This document shows positions 12,171-23,331 of a DNA stretch of 64,000 nucleotides, one piece after another. How positions within the stretch are numbered: position 1 is the first letter of the stretch; each line of letters starts with the position of its first letter. The notes under the pieces were generated by a model. The model ran no database searches. It was not told the DNA's origin and saw only the letters and a list, made by a program, of their open reading frames with translations. This stretch comes from Gnetum montanum (Eukaryota > Streptophyta > Gnetopsida > Gnetales > Gnetaceae): the NCBI GenBank assembly GCA_015680685.1, contig MNCI01016033.1:90632-154631 (forward strand). The letters are read 5' to 3'. The position numbers were made by a program, and so were the translations under genes.

Positions 12171-12775
12171 TGTCATATCCCCATTCCCAAATGATGCTAA
12201 TGCCTAATGAAGATGGTGTCTATTCATAACAAGTGTTATTGTTATCTTAATAAGACCTAAAAGGGTAGTTGTAATTAAGACCCAAAAGAGTGCATTGTAA
12301 TAATGGACATGTCTCTTAAAGTAACCTTTGGGGGTTTGGCCTAAGGCATTTATACCTAGTGTTAGAGGTCATGCCAACATGGAATGGTAAAGCCAATATA
12401 GGCAAGTCATGGGGTGGTAGAGCTAGTATATGCAAGTCATAGCAAATTGAGTGAAGCAAGATAAGACGTGGATAGGCCATCCCTTCTAGCTAGGTTATAG
12501 GCCTAACCATGATGGTAGTGTTGGATTGCCTCTAACGGACAAATTCAAAAGGAAGAAAATCCCAAAGAACACTCTTAGAGCATGATCCGAATACACTATT
12601 CCATATCAATACAGCATTCTTTTATTTCCCTTTCAGCACTTTTTCTATTATTTCCTTTATACATAATGTCAAATATCACTTATATTTCACATTTGGTATA
12701 TTTTCTTTGAATGCATAATGTCTAATATATCGTATATTTGACATTTTCCTTAACGTTTAGAGATGGGATGTCACA
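12171..12775 (+). mobile_element. Element D: LTR with a tRNA-Met-type primer site
   Basis: Starts TGTCATATCCCC and ends GGGATGTCACA, near-perfect inverted ends typical of plant LTRs. It contains two related short repeats (a 'taatgtcaaatatcacttat' and 'aatgtctaatatatcgtata' pair, 12665-12740). A primer-site match follows directly. No partner LTR was recognised before element C resumes near 26480, so the 3' end of D is unknown. Confidence 0.65.
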
Positions 12776-12776
12776 A

Positions 12777-12788
12777 TTGGTATTAGAG
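12777..12788 (+). other. Primer binding site, tRNA-Met type
   Basis: TTGGTATTAGAG fits the initiator tRNA-Met complement (TGGTATCAGAGC) with one C-to-T change in the readable part, immediately after the LTR end. Confidence 0.65.
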
Positions 12789-12789
12789 A

Positions 12790-14187
12790 AAACCATGACG
12801 CAAGGGTCATTCAAAACCATGGGCTAACTACAACATGAACTTGATGATAAACCTTGAAGCCACAAGACATGGAAAGCCATTTATCATCACTAGATGTACC
12901 ATATATTTGTAATGCAAGTCAGAAGATACCTTTCCATTGACTTCAAAAATAATGGATCAAGCATGTAGATCCCAGAAACCAACAAATTCTTTAATAAATG
13001 TCATTAACTAATGAAGATTGATCACATCTCATCAACATTCATTAATTGCAAGAGATGTTGGTAAGATAATGATACACTGGTCAAGGTAACTTTTACCCAT
13101 CTTAATACTATAATTATTAATTGACTTGGGTTATTGTTAAATTTCTTTCCAAAAAGTTAGTACCCATAAGTTAAATTGATTTTGTTTTGTTGAAATTCAC
13201 TATCCAAGTAATCTAGAAGAATCCAAGTTACCATATGTCAACCTAGAAATGTTAATTCAAAAAATAGGCTAGTTTGGTCCTTTTAATTATTGAAAACTAA
13301 ATTTCATTTTTGAACCTAAAAATATGTCTAACACATAATACTCATCGAGACAATCCCAATAGTACAAATTTCATCTCGATTGGACTTACAGTTTGAGAGA
13401 TATTAAAGTTTAAAGTTTCTCATTATATGTGCATTAAAATAATATTAATGTATTATTTAAATAAAAAAATGTTAAAATTTTAAGGTTAACAATCAACCTA
13501 GAATTGCTATTTACCCATATTAAACCCCTACCTTACCAGCTACTCTGCTCTATGCCATGCTCTACCGACCTGCCACAGAATCGTGCTATGTTGCCTACCT
13601 TCTACTATCTACGCCCTTCACCATTTATGCCCTCTATTATCCACTGTCGTGAAAAACCTACACCTTCCATCATCTACTACCATGCCATGTCTTCACCTTC
13701 AACACTGCCCATAACTGCCTCTAACATTACCCATAATTGCCTTCAACACTACCCATAACTACCTCAAACATCACCGATAACTACCTTTAGCACCACCCAT
13801 AACTGCCTCTAACATTGTTGATAACTACCTTCAACATTACTCATAATAGCCTTTGGCACCACTAATAACCACCTTTATTACTACCAATAATTGCCTCCAG
13901 TGCTGTTGATCACCGCCTTTAGCGCTACCAATAACTACCTCTTTGAACATCACCGATAACTGCCTCTCCATCAAAAGTTTGTCAACCCAAAGGAGGGCCA
14001 TGAAAACCTTGAAATAGTGTGTCACCATGGCCATTATTTCTATTCACAACAAAATAGCTAATTCTCCATTATATGACAGAAAATTTTCAATTGTCCGTTA
14101 ATTGATAGAAAAATTTGAAATTTCTATCATTGAACTATTGGTTTAAATTAAGAACCTACAAAAATAGTTTCCAAAATTAGAATTTGG
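12790..14187. other. Internal sequence after LTR D, no gene recognised
   Basis: No protein-like frame was found. A stretch at 13343-13400 shares a motif with the right end of the window (63879-63935). An imperfect tandem array occupies 13690-13980. Short open frames on both strands across that array are products of the repeat. Confidence 0.45.
13690..13980. repeat. Imperfect tandem array with a unit of about 24 bp
   Basis: Units vary around 'ataactgcctctaacattac' plus a CC-rich spacer. Roughly twelve degenerate copies are visible, with 'cataactgcc', 'ataattgcct' and 'ataactacct' repeating every 23-26 bases. Confidence 0.75.
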
Positions 14188-14288
14188 TGCACTAGTAGTA
14201 ACAGAAATAAAAATTCCATAATTAAGCATGCTCACTCTAGAGTAGAACTGGGATGGGTGACCTCTTTGAAAGTCTCGTTTCTCGCACT
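14188..14288 (+). pseudogene. 5S rRNA-like sequence, possibly from a Cassandra-type element
   Basis: The sequence follows plant 5S rRNA from about nucleotide 16 to 117. Landmarks are GCACTA, then 'TTCCATAATTAAGCATGCTC', 'AGAGTAGAACTGGGATGGGT', 'GACCTCTTTGAAAGTC' and 'CTCGTTTCTCGCAC'. The internal control region C box (GGATGGGTGACC) is intact. 5S rRNA is the Pol III-transcribed large-subunit RNA. A lone diverged copy amid retroelement debris suggests either a 5S-derived retroelement such as Cassandra (whose LTRs carry a 5S segment and whose primer site is tRNA-Met type) or a dispersed 5S pseudogene. LTR borders of a Cassandra copy were not identified. Confidence 0.8.
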
Positions 14289-14940
14289 AAAGTACTTAGA
14301 CTCTAGAAGCCATAACTTTTGATTTTGGAAATCTTTTTTAGTGAATGAAGAGTCATTTCCTATATATTTCAACCTTTTAAGCTCAATGGTGAAGTTAGAT
14401 CCATCCTAGGAAACCCCAAAGATTCATTTTTACTCCTTGCCCAATATAGCACCTCAAGATCCTCAAAAGTTTAATTTTGGCATCACTCAAGGATATAATG
14501 TCTATTTTCAACATATGAATAGTCATTTCTAACATTTTTCACCCTTCTAAACTCAATGGTGAGGTTAGATTTATCATCTAGGCACCCTATAATTCAATGA
14601 TTGGGCTTCAAGATTTAGTGCATAACCCTTACAGATAGTCTTAAGATCACTATGGCATGTCATTAATTACACTACCAAAGTTAGTATTCTTAAGGGGGAT
14701 AGAAAGGTCATTAAAAATTAGATAATATAGTTACATATTACTAAAATTATATGATTTAATTAAATATTACTAAAATTAGATAATATAATTATAAAAATAG
14801 ATAATATAGTTATTTAGTTGATGTAGTTGATTATTAGGTAATGTATTAGTTAAAGATCAATTGATGTATTAGTTGGAGAATTAGTTGAAGAAACAAAACA
14901 ATCTTCAATCATCAAGAAAAGGGTATATTAATCCAACCTA
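14289..14940. other. AT-rich stretch without recognisable features
   Basis: Contains two loosely repeated sentences ('cctatatatttcaacctttt' near 14360 and 'ctaacatttttcacccttct' near 14537, each followed by 'aagctcaatggtgaagttag'-like sequence), which suggests an old tandem duplication of about 175 bp. No gene is seen. Confidence 0.4.
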
Positions 14941-14989
14941 CAATTAAAACATAGGAAAAAACAACATGAAGACATAAAATATTATTTTG

Positions 14990-16099
14990 ATAAGGAGTAT
15001 GATATTCATGAAGGAAATGATCCAGACAAGAATCCAAGAATGAGAATGAAAGTTGTAACATATAAAATCCTTCCAAGATCCCTAGTGAGTGAGAAACAAT
15101 ATCTACTATGTCCATCATGGGCCTTGGATTTGCACGAATATCAATACCCATGCATTTTAGTAGAATTACAAGATTTGGATGCTAATGTCTTGTGCTTATA
15201 AGAAACCTTACCATGGAAATTTCTATACCAATTCCAACTAGATTTGGAAAAGATTGGATACAGAGGTATTTATAAGCAAAAAGGTTCTTGTGGAAGTTCT
15301 TCTTTTGAGGCGTGCAAATTAGCATATTATAGGAATTATAACATGGATGGTTGTGCAATCTTTTATAAAGAAGCCAAATTTAACTTGGTAAAAAGATTTA
15401 AATGGAGTTTAGAAAATATAATTTTTGAAATTCTAGAACTTCAATCGATGGACAAGAAGGAACAGTTAAGATTTCAAAAAAATCACATAGCCTTGGCAAT
15501 GATTCTAAAAGTTCATCTATTAGAAAAATGTGCATGCATGGTTAACACACATTTAATTTCCAAACTAACATGTTCAGATGTTAGACTTTGTCAAGAAGCA
15601 TACTTAATTAAGCAAATAGAAAAAAGTTTGAAGAAGAAGTTATTCCTAAGTTGTATCGATCTAGTTTCATTTATTCCTTGTGGAGACTTCAATGCAAAAG
15701 TTGGAAGTAGCATTTATCAATTCTTAAAATATGGATTTGTAAAGAAATCTTAATAAGATAAACCTGACTTGAAAAAAGATGTTTCTATCAATTCAACATG
15801 CAATTCCACTATCCAGTGCATATTTTGCTTACTTTGAATCTTCAATAGGTAAATTAGACTCTAGAATTTAGGAACAGATGATGTTGATGGATAGCACTCA
15901 TCAAGAACTATAGTTTACAAATTACTCTACTATGATTAATGAGGATGGATCAACAACATTCTTCATTGATACTTTGGATTATATTTGCTATGATGCCCAA
16001 TTCTTTCATGTTACCAAGTTACTAGAATTGATTTATAAAGAAGAAGTTGAGAAGAATTAAGATCAAGCCTTGCCATCCTAAACAAGACCATTTGATCAT
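14990..16099 (+). pseudogene. CCR4-type deadenylase relic, main part
   Basis: An intronless reading frame matches the exonuclease-endonuclease-phosphatase domain of plant CCR4a/b (CNOT6-like poly(A) nucleases that shorten mRNA tails in the CCR4-NOT complex). In order: LLCPSWALDLHEY (15091), DANVLCL-stop-ETL (catalytic Glu next to a TAA at 15199), GYRGIYKQKG, MDGCAIFYKE, VNTHL, CGDFNAKVGS, IPLSSAYF, IDTLDYICYDA and a final FDH. The longest open part is 15244-15753. Most catalytic residues survive although stops and at least one frameshift kill it. Lack of introns suggests a retrocopy. Element B interrupts it at FDH, and the frame resumes at 26166. Confidence 0.82.
16095..16099. repeat. Target-site duplication of element B, left copy
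   Basis: ATCAT, identical to 26161-26165. Confidence 0.93.
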
Positions 16100-16105
16100 T
16101 GATGA

Positions 16106-16207
16106 GAGTAGTTACTCTAGCAACTTATTCTAATTATTAGAGCAGTTACTCTAGCAGTTTATTCTAATTATTAGAGCAATTACTCTAGTAGTTTATTCTA
16201 ATTATTA
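16106..16207 (+). repeat. 34-bp tandem repeat in U3, three units (5' LTR of B)
   Basis: Each unit runs gagYagttactctag...attctaattatta (34 bp). A shortened fourth copy follows. The 3' LTR of the same element has five full units. Confidence 0.93.
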
Positions 16208-16247
16208 GAGTGGTTACTCTAATTATTGGAGTAGTTGCTCCCAAGCC

Positions 16248-16255
16248 TATAAATA
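16248..16255 (+). promoter_or_regulatory. TATA box of the B 5' LTR
   Basis: TATAAATA in the context CAAGCCTATAAATATAGTG, conserved in the 3' LTR at 25417-25424. Confidence 0.75.
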
Positions 16256-17020
16256 TAGTGCCCATGTGCACAATTGGGAAAAGAAGTTTTTCAGCGGTTA
16301 AGAAGTTAAACTCTTGTAGTTTGTTTGAAATTTAGAGTACTTTCCAAGTGCCCATAGCAGGAGGTCTAAGTGTGGATGGATCTTTATTTGAGCATTGTGT
16401 ACCTAAGCACACCTTGTGTATGGCAATAAAGACAAGCTCTTTGATTCATCCTTGTAGCACTTGAGATTTTTTTTCTTATGCATTTTTTTTATTTTATTTT
16501 CTTATGCATTTATTTTATTTTATTTTATTTTATGCACTTTACATTTATGTTATTAGTGTAGCAATTCATTTTGATCAATTAAGCAAATCATTAAATTACA
16601 CAAGCACGACCACTTAGAGCATGTGTGTAATGCTTCATAACCCAATAACGATTAGCGTTTGGTAATCCCAATAATGTTGCACTGGTTTAGGATGTGTACG
16701 GAAAGTGGAAATGGATGCTAGTGTTAGGATTATTTAGAACTTAGTTAATGAGTAGTTAAGTTAAATTAGTCACTTAGTTACCTCTCTTCTTCCCTACTAG
16801 GGTAGGACATAAAAACATAAAAGCTATAAAAATCATATGCCTCAAGCTTACTTAACCATATAATCATGACATACAAGTAACCTTGAGAAGACAACGATCA
16901 ACCAAACTATCCTTGTTCCACAAGGGTGCATAAGCACTTAGTCCTTGAAATTCAACTGGATCGTGCATGAAACACTCGTATTCGTATGGTTGAGCATAGG
17001 GGTACCTCGCCGCTCATCAT

Positions 17021-17038
17021 AGGTGCCGTTGTTGGGGA
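17021..17038 (+). other. Primer binding site, tRNA-Asp type
   Basis: AGGTGCCGTTGTTGGGGA matches the Athila-type tRNA-Asp complement at 14 of 18 positions. The mismatches include three C-to-T changes. It lies two bases after the LTR end. Confidence 0.8.
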
Positions 17039-17155
17039 CTTAGTTGTTTGTGTGCTAACTAGAACATAGGAAATCATTCACATCATTGCAAAAAACCCTT
17101 AGGATTGATTGAGAAAATAATAAACAAGAATTCATTAAACACTGAATAGACAAGT

Positions 17156-19200
17156 ATGTCTCCTTCTTCATACGAAAGCACCTTACCACCTAGGTCTAAA
17201 ACAAGAAACAATCAGTGGTGTAATACACATGATGTCAATCCGCCAGTCCCACAACAAGGTAGAGTCGTATATATTCATCCTGATGAGTATATACTAGACT
17301 TCACCTTTATCCTCCATCAAGATGAACAACTATGTTGATGAGACTTAGAAGGTAACATAGTATTACCTCCCAATCTTTTAGTCCCAAGCATGCTCCTTCG
17401 TGCTCTTACACGAATTAGCATGCTACACTTACATGTAGAGTAGCTTGTGCAAGACCATAACATGAGAGAGTACCATCCCATAGAGTCACAACATCAAAGG
17501 GACTTGCAACAAGAGAGACATCATAAGTCTTTGAAGGGTAAGTGGTCCCAGGATTCCCCACATGTCTTAAGCAAAAATGAGGGTGGTGAACCTACCTCAG
17601 GCAATCACCCACACAATGATGTTCCTCCCCTTGACTTTGGCCAAGGGGTTGTGTATCAAAACCTTCATTCCACTATTCATAACCTAGGTTCTAATACCCA
17701 TGGGCACAAAGGTTCAAAAAAGGAACACGAACACATGATAAAGGTGGACATTCTGATTGCAATCGTGATCAGGGCTAAGATCGTAGAAGAGAAGGTAGCA
17801 GACACCGTCATGGTGATGGTTCTCCTTCTTCTTCACCTTTATCATCTCCTTCACCCTCTCCTTCAATATATGAACATAGTCATAAGGAAAAATACCATGG
17901 GGATAAAGGTAGAAAAACTGGAAGTCATAGACAAAATAGCCAAGAAAGGGGACAAGAGCATTGTAGAGAGTCACAACATAAAAGAAGGGAGAGTAGGAAA
18001 CAACGTAGACATCATAGACGCCATAGACAATATGATCATGATGAACCCCTACTCACTACTCGAAGTATGTTAGACATAACTGAAGCTGCTAGAATTCTAA
18101 CAAGGCACCAAAAATATAGTAGGATCAAGAGATTAGATATGAACAATATTCCACAATTTGAAGGGGGATACAACACTGATCCTCAAAATCATTTACAAGA
18201 ATTCCATGATGCGTGTGCCTTACAAAACATAGAGAATGAATGGAAAAAACTTAAGTTATTCCCATGGACATTAGTTAAAGAAGCAGAAAGCTAGTATCGA
18301 TCTTTAGAACCAAAATCCATTCGTAGGTGAAGTACTATGTTAGAACTATTTAATGACAAGTACCAAACGTACTCCTGAGTGTCTAACATGCAAAAGCAAA
18401 TCCAAGGCTAGAAACAAGGAGGACATGAACCCTTGGATGCTACCATGGGCTGATACTATGCACTATTACATCATTGTCTTGGCCATGGTTATTTGCAAAG
18501 GGATCAACTGTGCCATCTTGTGGATCAAATTAGGCATGAAACAAGAAGAACCCTTAGGACTTATGCCCAAGGGAGACTATTCAAGCTTAGGTCCCATCAA
18601 ATTCAAAGACTATTGGAGCAAGTTGCTAAGGAAGAAGGTGAGCTATGGAAAAGAGAAAGTGTGAAAGAGTATAATCGAGATCCTTCCCTTTGGAAGAGGA
18701 GAGTAAGATTCTATGAGGATGAAGAAGAGTCACCACTCAAAGAGATGGTGAATAGGAAAACTTTGTCTATCTAAAAGATGACATCAAAAGTTTCGGCAAA
18801 GGTAGACCAAATGTGGGATTCCCTAGATAATATATTTTAAACTATTCTTAAAATAGTAGAGGAGTCTAGAGAGCACATTAGTGAGAAAAGAAAAAAGAAA
18901 GAGGCTAAACATGCACGTAGCAAGGGTAAGGGCAAAGTTTCCATCATTGAAGAGGTTGTGGATTCGGAAACAGACAATGATAGTGGATGTGAGATATGTC
19001 AATATGACCATCCTAAGGGATGCTGCCCTGTAATCTCACATCTACAGGAGTTTGGGATATATGCACTCAACCCACGATTAAAAAAAATGCAAACACCCCA
19101 AAGGTTACCTTATCCTCAAGGGAACCCAAGGCAGTTCCATCAACCCTTAACATATTATACCAATGGAACTCCACCACAACCAATTGAGCAATATCAATAG
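17156..19200 (+). pseudogene. gag relic of element B
   Basis: Starts with ATG at 17156 (MSPSSYEST). Open parts lie at 17156-17338, 17447-18073, 18067-18294 and 18493-18774 in changing frames. The capsid-like core is at 18067-18400, with 'NNIPQFEGGYNTDPQNHLQE' and 'EFHDACALQNIENEWKKLKL' pieces. A basic region with RRTLRTYAQGRLFKL follows. The zinc knuckle CEICQYDHPKGC is at about 18988-19023. Gag would form the particle and bind element RNA. It is not intact: stops and frame changes occur every few hundred bases, and several stops are TAG where a Trp or Gln codon is expected. Confidence 0.88.
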
Positions 19201-19454
19201 TGACAGCACCCATAATCATGGGGAATGCCACCACCAAAGTAACAGTATCCTTACTGATAACCTGACCCATATGGATATCATGTACAATAGCCAATCTCCC
19301 CACGTGACTCTACTGGTCACATCACTCCTCAACCTCACTACCAAGCCTATGAGTATTATGAAACTCCCTCTTCTAGGGGTGATATTTCACAAGCATATCA
19401 TCCTTCTCATCTAGCCAAATCTCTTCACCAATAGCTCTACTACCACCTACTTCC

Positions 19455-20117
19455 ATGATGCAAGGTGAAATCCCTACCCAACCACAACAACATAACCCCA
19501 CAAGGGTTGTTAACTCTCAACCTACTATTGGTTCCAACAACCACATGAAGAAAAGACCTTTCTTTAGAACCAACAGTCCAACCAATCCCTTGCAATCACA
19601 AGCGACTAATTCCTTCAATGCCTCAGTATCAATTAAAACTTTGGAGCCCCCTTCAACTCAACCACCACACTCAATGCATACGGTCATGCTAACACATCTC
19701 GTCACCGATTGGATCAAAGCTAGCCATTTTCCTAGAAAATTTTCTAATCCTGGGAGTCCTTTGATATATTTACAAATTATTAGAAATGAACCATGCAAGG
19801 CTCTTTTGGATTCAAGTTCCAGTGTCGACTTGATTTCTCAAGAAATGTACAAGGCCTAGAACCTACCTTCATTGAAAAGGAGCAACATTTGTGTAGAGTT
19901 GGCCAACCAGTCCATCACTATCCCATTGGGACTAGTGGAGGAAATTGTAACCACTATTTGTGGGTGTTCATACCTAGCTAATTTCCTAGTGATTCAGGTG
20001 AACAACGGTAAGGGGAACTTCCCAATCATAATGGGAAGAGCATGGCTAAGCACCATTGACGCATGCCTAGGAATCTGCGATCTTTCCCTAGAAATATCCA
20101 AGGAAAATACATTCTAA
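19455..20117 (+). pseudogene. Aspartic protease relic of element B
   Basis: A linker rich in Pro, Gln and Asn (19455 on) leads into 'CKALLDSSSSVDLISQEMYK', with the catalytic Asp codon at 19809. The usual D-T/S-G-A is D-S-S-S here. A frame change near 19860 leads to 'ITIPLGLVEEIVTTI' and 'FPIIMGRAWLSTIDACL', the end of an Athila-type protease (flap and GRAWL helix). It processes the polyprotein in active relatives; this copy is broken. Confidence 0.85.
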
Positions 20118-20649
20118 AAGATCAAGAAGAAGAAAGTTTCGTCCATCACATACAATGAAATAGGATGTAATTTCATGCAAAGGTCATGGTTTGTGCAAAG
20201 TTTAGCATTGCCTACATGCAATCAGTGTGCACAAGTGATTAACATACAAAGATGCTTCTATGCAGCAACTACATGATAGGAAGACACCCAGTGGGTGATA
20301 CCTGATCAAGAAAGTAGTTCACTCATATGCATGGAACCAACTAAGGGTTTGACTTGTGCTTACATCGATAGCATAGATGCATTAGAGCAAGTCCACCGCC
20401 AATTTCCAAGTCTTAACCTTGAAAATATCAACTGGGGAAAGTTGGAAATCCCTAAGAAATTTAACTAGGATCCCCTAGAGCTAAAACCATTGTCCACCAG
20501 TATGGAATACACATTCCTTAAAAATGGAAAACCAGTAATTATCAATGCTAAGCTTGCTCCTTAATAGAAAGAAGAACTGCTAAAGGTAATAAATAAATGG
20601 TCGAAAGTCTTCACTTGGTCATATCTTGAATTAACTGGAATAGATCCTA

Positions 20650-21450
20650 GGATATGCCAACATAGAATTTACACTAACCCCTCCATGAAGACTCAAAGAC
20701 AACCGCAGAGATGATTGAACCCTAAGCTGAAGCAAGTAGTTAAGAAAGAAATTCAACAGCTTCTCAAGGCTAGGTTCATATACCCCATTGTTGATAGCAA
20801 ATGGGTTAGCCCCTTAGTTATTGTGCCTAAAATGGGAGGCCAATGTAGGATGTGCATAGATTTCAAGCTACTAAATACAGCAATATTCAAAGATCACTTT
20901 CCATTACCATTTGTCGACCAAGTCTTAGACACCATTGCAGGGCATCACTATTATAGTTTTCTGGATGGATATAGTAGATATAACCAAAGACAAATAGCCC
21001 CAGAAGACCAAGCCAATACTACATTCACCAGTCCTTGGAGAACATTCACATAAAAATAGATGTCATTTGGCTTGTGTAATGCCCCTACAACATTTCAATG
21101 ACAAGTCTTAAGCATATTCCAATAGCAGATAGGAAATGGTGTAGAGGTATTTATGGATGACTTCTCCACTTATGGAGCAAACTTTGATAAAGCCTTGGAC
21201 CGGCTGAAGCAAGTGTTAAAAAGATGTGTAGAAACCAATTTGAGGCTCAAATAGTAGAAAAGCCATTTGATGATCCAAGAAGGTGTAGTACTAGGGCACA
21301 AAATCTCACACACAGGAATACAGGTAGACCCTGAGAAAATCAAAGTTATCCAAGGAATTACCCATCAACTGGAAACTATCAAAGATATTTGGTCATTCCT
21401 TGGACATACTAGATAATATAGGAGATTTATTGAAAACTTTTCAAAGGCTT
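20650..21450 (+). pseudogene. Reverse transcriptase relic of element B
   Basis: The open part at 20715-21053 carries the fingers and palm start: 'LLKARFIYPIVDSKWVSPLV', 'MCIDFKLLNTAIFKDHFPLP' and 'YYSFLDGYSRYNQ' (first catalytic Asp). Stops at 21051-21060 precede MSFGLCNAPTTFQ and the VFMDDFSTYG active site near 21149-21178. The VFMDD form with FGLCNAP groups it with Athila. The enzyme would copy element RNA into DNA. Missing bases and TAG codons inactivate it. Confidence 0.92.
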
Positions 21451-21454
21451 CCAA

Positions 21455-21955
21455 ATCATTGGTAGAATTAATGAAAAAGGATGTACCTCTCAAGTGGACC
21501 AACGAATGCGAATTAGCTTTTCAAACTCTGAAATAGAAGCTAGTAGAAACACCCATTCTACAAGCTCTTGACTGGTCTAAACCATTCTATATCATGACTG
21601 ACATGTCCAACTATGCTTTAGGAGTTGTACTTACATAGTTAAATGACCAGAAGCATCCTTATTACATCCACTATAAAAGTAGAAGTATCGTTGGTGCACA
21701 ACTTAACTACACTACCACAAAGAAATAATTAATGGATGTAGTGTTTGCACTAGAAAAGTTTAGACACTATGTATTGGGATATAAAGTATATATACATACA
21801 AATCATAGTGCAATAAGGTTCCTCATCAATGAGCCAATGGTAAGCCCTTGTATCATACAATGGCTTGTAATCTTACAAGAGTTCGATCTTACGATGATTG
21901 ATCATAAAGGCATCGAGAACATAGTTGCTGATCATTTATCTCGGTTGTGATGGGA
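21455..21955 (+). pseudogene. RNase H relic of element B
   Basis: The connection region reads 'KDVPLKWTNECELAFQTL', then 'TDMSNYALGVVLT' (first RNase H Asp region). After a stop, the open part 21732-21950 has 'FALEKFRHYVLGYKVYIHTN', 'HSAIRFLINEP' and VADHLSRL. This is a typical Ty3/gypsy RNase H end with the usual spacing to RT and integrase. Confidence 0.9.
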
Positions 21956-22019
21956 CAACAAAGAGAACAAGTATCCAATTTTTGGTTATTTTCCTGATGA
22001 ATTCCTCTTTGTTGGTGTA

Positions 22020-23331
22020 GTGAATAATCAATCACCCATGGAGACAAACTGGTATAGCAACATTCTTACCTATCTCCTCACCCAAAAAATACCACAAGAG
22101 TTCAACCTTAAGAAGAAACAACAGTTTCTTCACCGAGCCAAGTACTTTATGGAGATCAATGGGCAACTTTACAAAGTGTGTCTTAATGGCTTGGTTCGAT
22201 GGTGTGTTCCTGATATAGATCAACTGCAAGTTCTCCAAGATGCTCATGAGGGTCCTTGTGGGGGTCATTATGCTGGAAAACAAAAGGCCATCAAGATCCT
22301 ACTTGCAAGATATTATTAGCCTACATTATTTCAAGACGTCCATCGTTTCGTCCAATCTTGTGAGCACTATCAACGTGATTGGGAAATGACTACTAGAATG
22401 GAGGATCCACAATAATGGATTCAACGTTAGAACCCTTCACATTTTGGGAATTGATTTTATGGGGCTGATTACACCAATGTCCAATGGAAAAGCTTATATT
22501 ATTGTTGTCATGGATTACCTAACAAAATGGGCCAAAGCAGCTACTATTAAAGATTGTACATCATCTACAGCTACATGATTTTTTCAACAAAAAATCATAA
22601 ATAAGTTTGGTATGCCACATGCACTTATTTCAGACAATGGTACACACTTCACAGTTGCAAATTTTTGGAAATTAATGCAATGCTTAGGGTTTAAGCATAA
22701 ATTGACTACACCATACTACCCCCAAGCGAATGGTCAAGAAAAAGTCACCAATAGGAAAATTACAAAGATATTGACAAGAACCATTAGTAAGCTTTGGCAA
22801 GACTAGAGCACTAAACTGAATGATGCTCTTTGGGCATACCGCTCCACATGGAAACTCCCTACAAGCTACTCTCCCTATGAGTTAGTGTATGGTAAATTAC
22901 TAACGCTTCCCATTCAAATTGAGCTCCATACACTATCCATAGCATGTGATCTCAACCTTGATCTTGGTCTAGCATAGAAATAATGATTAGTAACCCTTAA
23001 CTTGCTAGATGAAAACTGATTAGTTGCCCTATCATCTAACGAATTGCACAAGGCCTTCAATAAACAATGTCATGACCTAAGAATTAGGAAAGTTAAATAT
23101 CAACCAGGCGATAAGGTTCTCTATTGGAATCCCACACATGTGCCACAACGTACTAAATTTCAAACACTGTGGGAAGGATCTTATATTATTTATGCAACAT
23201 TTCCTTCAGGGGCCATGATAATATACAAACCTGAGAGCCCAGATAAGAAACTTTTGGCCAATGTGCAACAAACCAAACCTTTCCAGGAGGTTAGGACAGC
23301 CAGTACACATGCTACCTCTCTTGATGGATAA
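22020..23331 (+). pseudogene. Integrase relic of element B
   Basis: The zinc region has HEGPCGGHYAGK and then SCEHYQR, where the second Cys of the CxxC pair is Tyr. The core has GIDFMG, SDNGTHFTV (open part 22612-22806), and 'QANGQEKVTNRKITKIL', with Lys at the position where the catalytic Glu of NGQxEV is expected. The C-terminal part at 23044-23331 is open and has KYQPGDKVLYWNPTH and LWEGSYIIY, the usual GDKVLL...WxGPF tail. The usual role is insertion of element DNA. Two motif losses plus stops make this copy inactive. Confidence 0.9.

Larger units (their letters stand above)
16100..17019 (+). mobile_element. 5' LTR of element B
   Basis: 920 bp from TGATGAGAG to CGCTCATCA. Contains three complete 34-bp units at 16106-16207, a TATA box at 16248-16255, and a T-rich 'ttttattttattttatttta' segment near 16505. 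The tRNA-Asp-type primer site follows at 17021. Confidence 0.95.

Noticed and set aside
13690-13980. CRISPR-like array
   Set aside because: Units are contiguous and degenerate, with no unique spacers, in a plant-type sequence.
14188-14288. Functional 5S rRNA gene
   Set aside because: Only the latter part is well conserved, the first 15 bases are missing, many substitutions are present, and no T-run terminator follows directly.
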